DNA from: Spirosoma fluviale
GTDB taxonomy: Bacteria > Bacteroidota > Bacteroidia > Cytophagales > Flexibacteraceae
Direction of reading: 5' to 3'
Assembly (NCBI GenBank): GCA_945883425.1
Contig: CAMCXM010000001.1
Coordinates: 43,424-107,423 of the forward strand
Length of the DNA stretch: 64,000 nt
Part shown: piece after piece, positions 62,848 through 64,000 of the stretch
Position numbering within the stretch: position 1 is the stretch's first letter
Layout: the number at the start of each line of letters is the position of its first letter
Translations under genes and position numbers: made by a program
Notes under the pieces: model-generated
Told to the model about the DNA's origin: nothing
The model's input: the letters and a program-made list of their open reading frames with translations, nothing else
Database searches by the model: none

Positions 62848-64000
62848 TTAATCTTTCAGAACGAGCGGTTTTTTACCCAGGCTCTTTCCGTCTTTCACCA
62901 GCTCAATCATATAAACCCCAGCTGGGACCGATTGAAACGTTGCCTGTATTCCAGATGCCGGAGCTGATTTATACGTCTTCCGGTATACCGGCTGACCAAC
63001 CAAAGACCAGAGCATCACTTCCACTTCACCCGCAGATGCATGCTCCTGCTCAATGAATATGGCAGAAGTAGATTGTGCAGGGTTAGGATAAACTTTAAAA
63101 CCAGCAGTTGGATTGGACAATACCAGACTGTTTGAAACCAGAATAGGTATGGTAAAGTATGTGGTATCGTTCGTAGGAACCTGGTCACCAGAGGCTTTCA
63201 CCCATGCATAACCGGATAAATTACCAGCGGCAGGAGGAATGAAGTTGATAAAATCAGCTGTATCAGATTGCGAAGCGAAAATCTTAGGAATCAGAATCGA
63301 ATCAAGGGAAGCCCCGATTCGCACATAGACCTTCACCTGATTGATGGAATTGGCACCCTTGTTACTCACTTTCACTTTCAGTGTATTGGTTTGACCCTCG
63401 ACAACCGGATTGTTCTTGAAAAACACGGAATCCGCTTTCACATCGAAATTGATTCCATTACTGATCTGAACATCATCGATAAAGAAGAAGGAAGTTTGTG
63501 CTGAATTGGCACCGTCCTTCACCCAGATCCCAATACGAGTCTCCACGTTTGGATTCGCATATTCGGCCAGAGAAAAGGTGTAGTTGTTCAGAATCTTGTC
63601 GATCCCGTTCGGTTTGTTTTTCGAGAACGTAATAAACGGCTTCCACAAAGCACCACAATTGGTTGTGATCAAAACAGAGACGGAGTCGTCGTCGCCGAAG
63701 ACGCCTTTAGCTGATAGCACCGAGTTTAGATGAGCTGCTTTGAGCGTTAGAAAACTATTCGGTACGATCTTCACACCCGGAGACAAAATCCAATCGGATT
63801 TATTGGTTCCGGTAAGGGCAATCCTGGCAGCAATTTGTCCGTCTACGTCACCGGCCCTCCAGGATGAATTCACAATATTGGTTCCGTTCTTGGTTGCCTC
63901 TGTCCAGCCTGGATACAAAGTGGCAAGGTTGTTACCGTTGAATCCGGTGAAGTCCACATTTGTGGTAAAAACTGAATCTCTTTGAAGAGTTAACCGAAGT
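62848..64000 (-). CDS. T9SS-exported protein, C-terminal part (gene continues past window end)
   Basis: The track starts this frame at a GTG (63957), but it is open to the window edge (RLTLQRDSVFTTN precedes), so the true start lies outside. Visible are a jelly-roll/MAM-like module beginning VDFTGFNGNNLATLYPGWTE with FFFIDDVQISNG, about residues 1-175 of the visible part, and an Ig-like CARDB-type module (NTLKVKVSNKGANSINQVKVYV). The end is a T9SS type A sorting domain (GFKVYPNPAQSTSAIFIEQ, then GKKPLVLKD). No catalytic motif is visible; a peptidase or other enzyme domain could lie upstream. Confidence 0.85.
   Translation of the reverse strand, partial: LRLTLQRDSVFTTNVDFTGFNGNNLATLYPGWTEATKNGTNIVNSSWRAGDVDGQIAARIALTGTNKSDWILSPGVKIVPNSFLTLKAAHLNSVLSAKGVFGDDDSVSVLITTNCGALWKPFITFSKNKPNGIDKILNNYTFSLAEYANPNVETRIGIWVKDGANSAQTSFFFIDDVQISNGINFDVKADSVFFKNNPVVEGQTNTLKVKVSNKGANSINQVKVYVRIGASLDSILIPKIFASQSDTADFINFIPPAAGNLSGYAWVKASGDQVPTNDTTYFTIPILVSNSLVLSNPTAGFKVYPNPAQSTSAIFIEQEHASAGEVEVMLWSLVGQPVYRKTYKSAPASGIQATFQSVPAGVYMIELVKDGKSLGKKPLVLKD

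Overview
The window reads as chromosomal DNA of a member of the Bacteroidota. The evidence is mutually supportive: several secreted proteins end in type IX secretion (T9SS) type A sorting domains. Families typical of the phylum are present (DUF4270, DUF2851, a FISUC-type lipoprotein, a short GT5 'glycogen synthase', a BT_3928-like DoxX protein). Promoters match the Bacteroidota pattern TTG-N18-20-TAnnTTTG, clearest just upstream of the tRNA-Leu gene. The genus cannot be told from the sequence. There are no rRNA genes, phage genes, transposases or CRISPR arrays.

Layout. 1-8122 is mostly minus strand: the start of a response regulator, rlmD, a secreted GH5 mannanase-like enzyme, a MacA/MacB-type pair lacking its ATPase, and an LTA-synthase-like sulfatase. 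8129-15431 is plus strand: a GT2 glycosyltransferase, an outer-membrane barrel plus lipoprotein pair, and an alpha-2-macroglobulin with an intact CxEQ thioester. 15459-24531 holds two lipoproteins (FISUC, DUF4270), the short GT5 protein, panC, a class A penicillin-binding protein, an M28 peptidase and a LysM protein. 24753-32980 holds two paralogous T9SS cargo proteins; the second carries five extra ~250-residue GEVED-containing repeats. 33227-43427 is mainly housekeeping: DUF2851, tRNA-Leu(GAG), an ALDH7-type dehydrogenase, a Wza-like export lipoprotein, hisS, a CoA-transferase A subunit, a DoxX protein, an acyltransferase and a membrane spermidine-synthase-like protein. 43610-50770 is an RDD / SpoIIM-DUF4129-DUF4350-MoxR-DUF58 cluster whose plus-strand genes all overlap by 4 bases. 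51379-61775 is an operon for a 145-residue secreted protein and a 3311-residue T9SS adhesin-like giant. The window ends inside another T9SS protein gene.

How the genes fit together: much of the content concerns the cell envelope and surface. It includes cargo for a T9SS encoded elsewhere, peptidoglycan synthesis (PBP1A, LysM), envelope defence (A2M), polysaccharide export and modification, and a MoxR-centred membrane complex of unknown role.

The most unusual material is intergenic. Degenerate tandem repeats with a strict 7-base period but a different 7-mer at each site occur at several loci. Families of small hairpins (such as GCACCAGCGGTGC and GCTCCAGAGGAGC) sit in fixed order in composite elements, and two direct copies of one composite bracket the giant-protein operon. 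A ~196-bp inverted-repeat element and a shrunken relative lie on either side of the DUF2851 gene and tRNA-Leu. None of these carries a transposase here.
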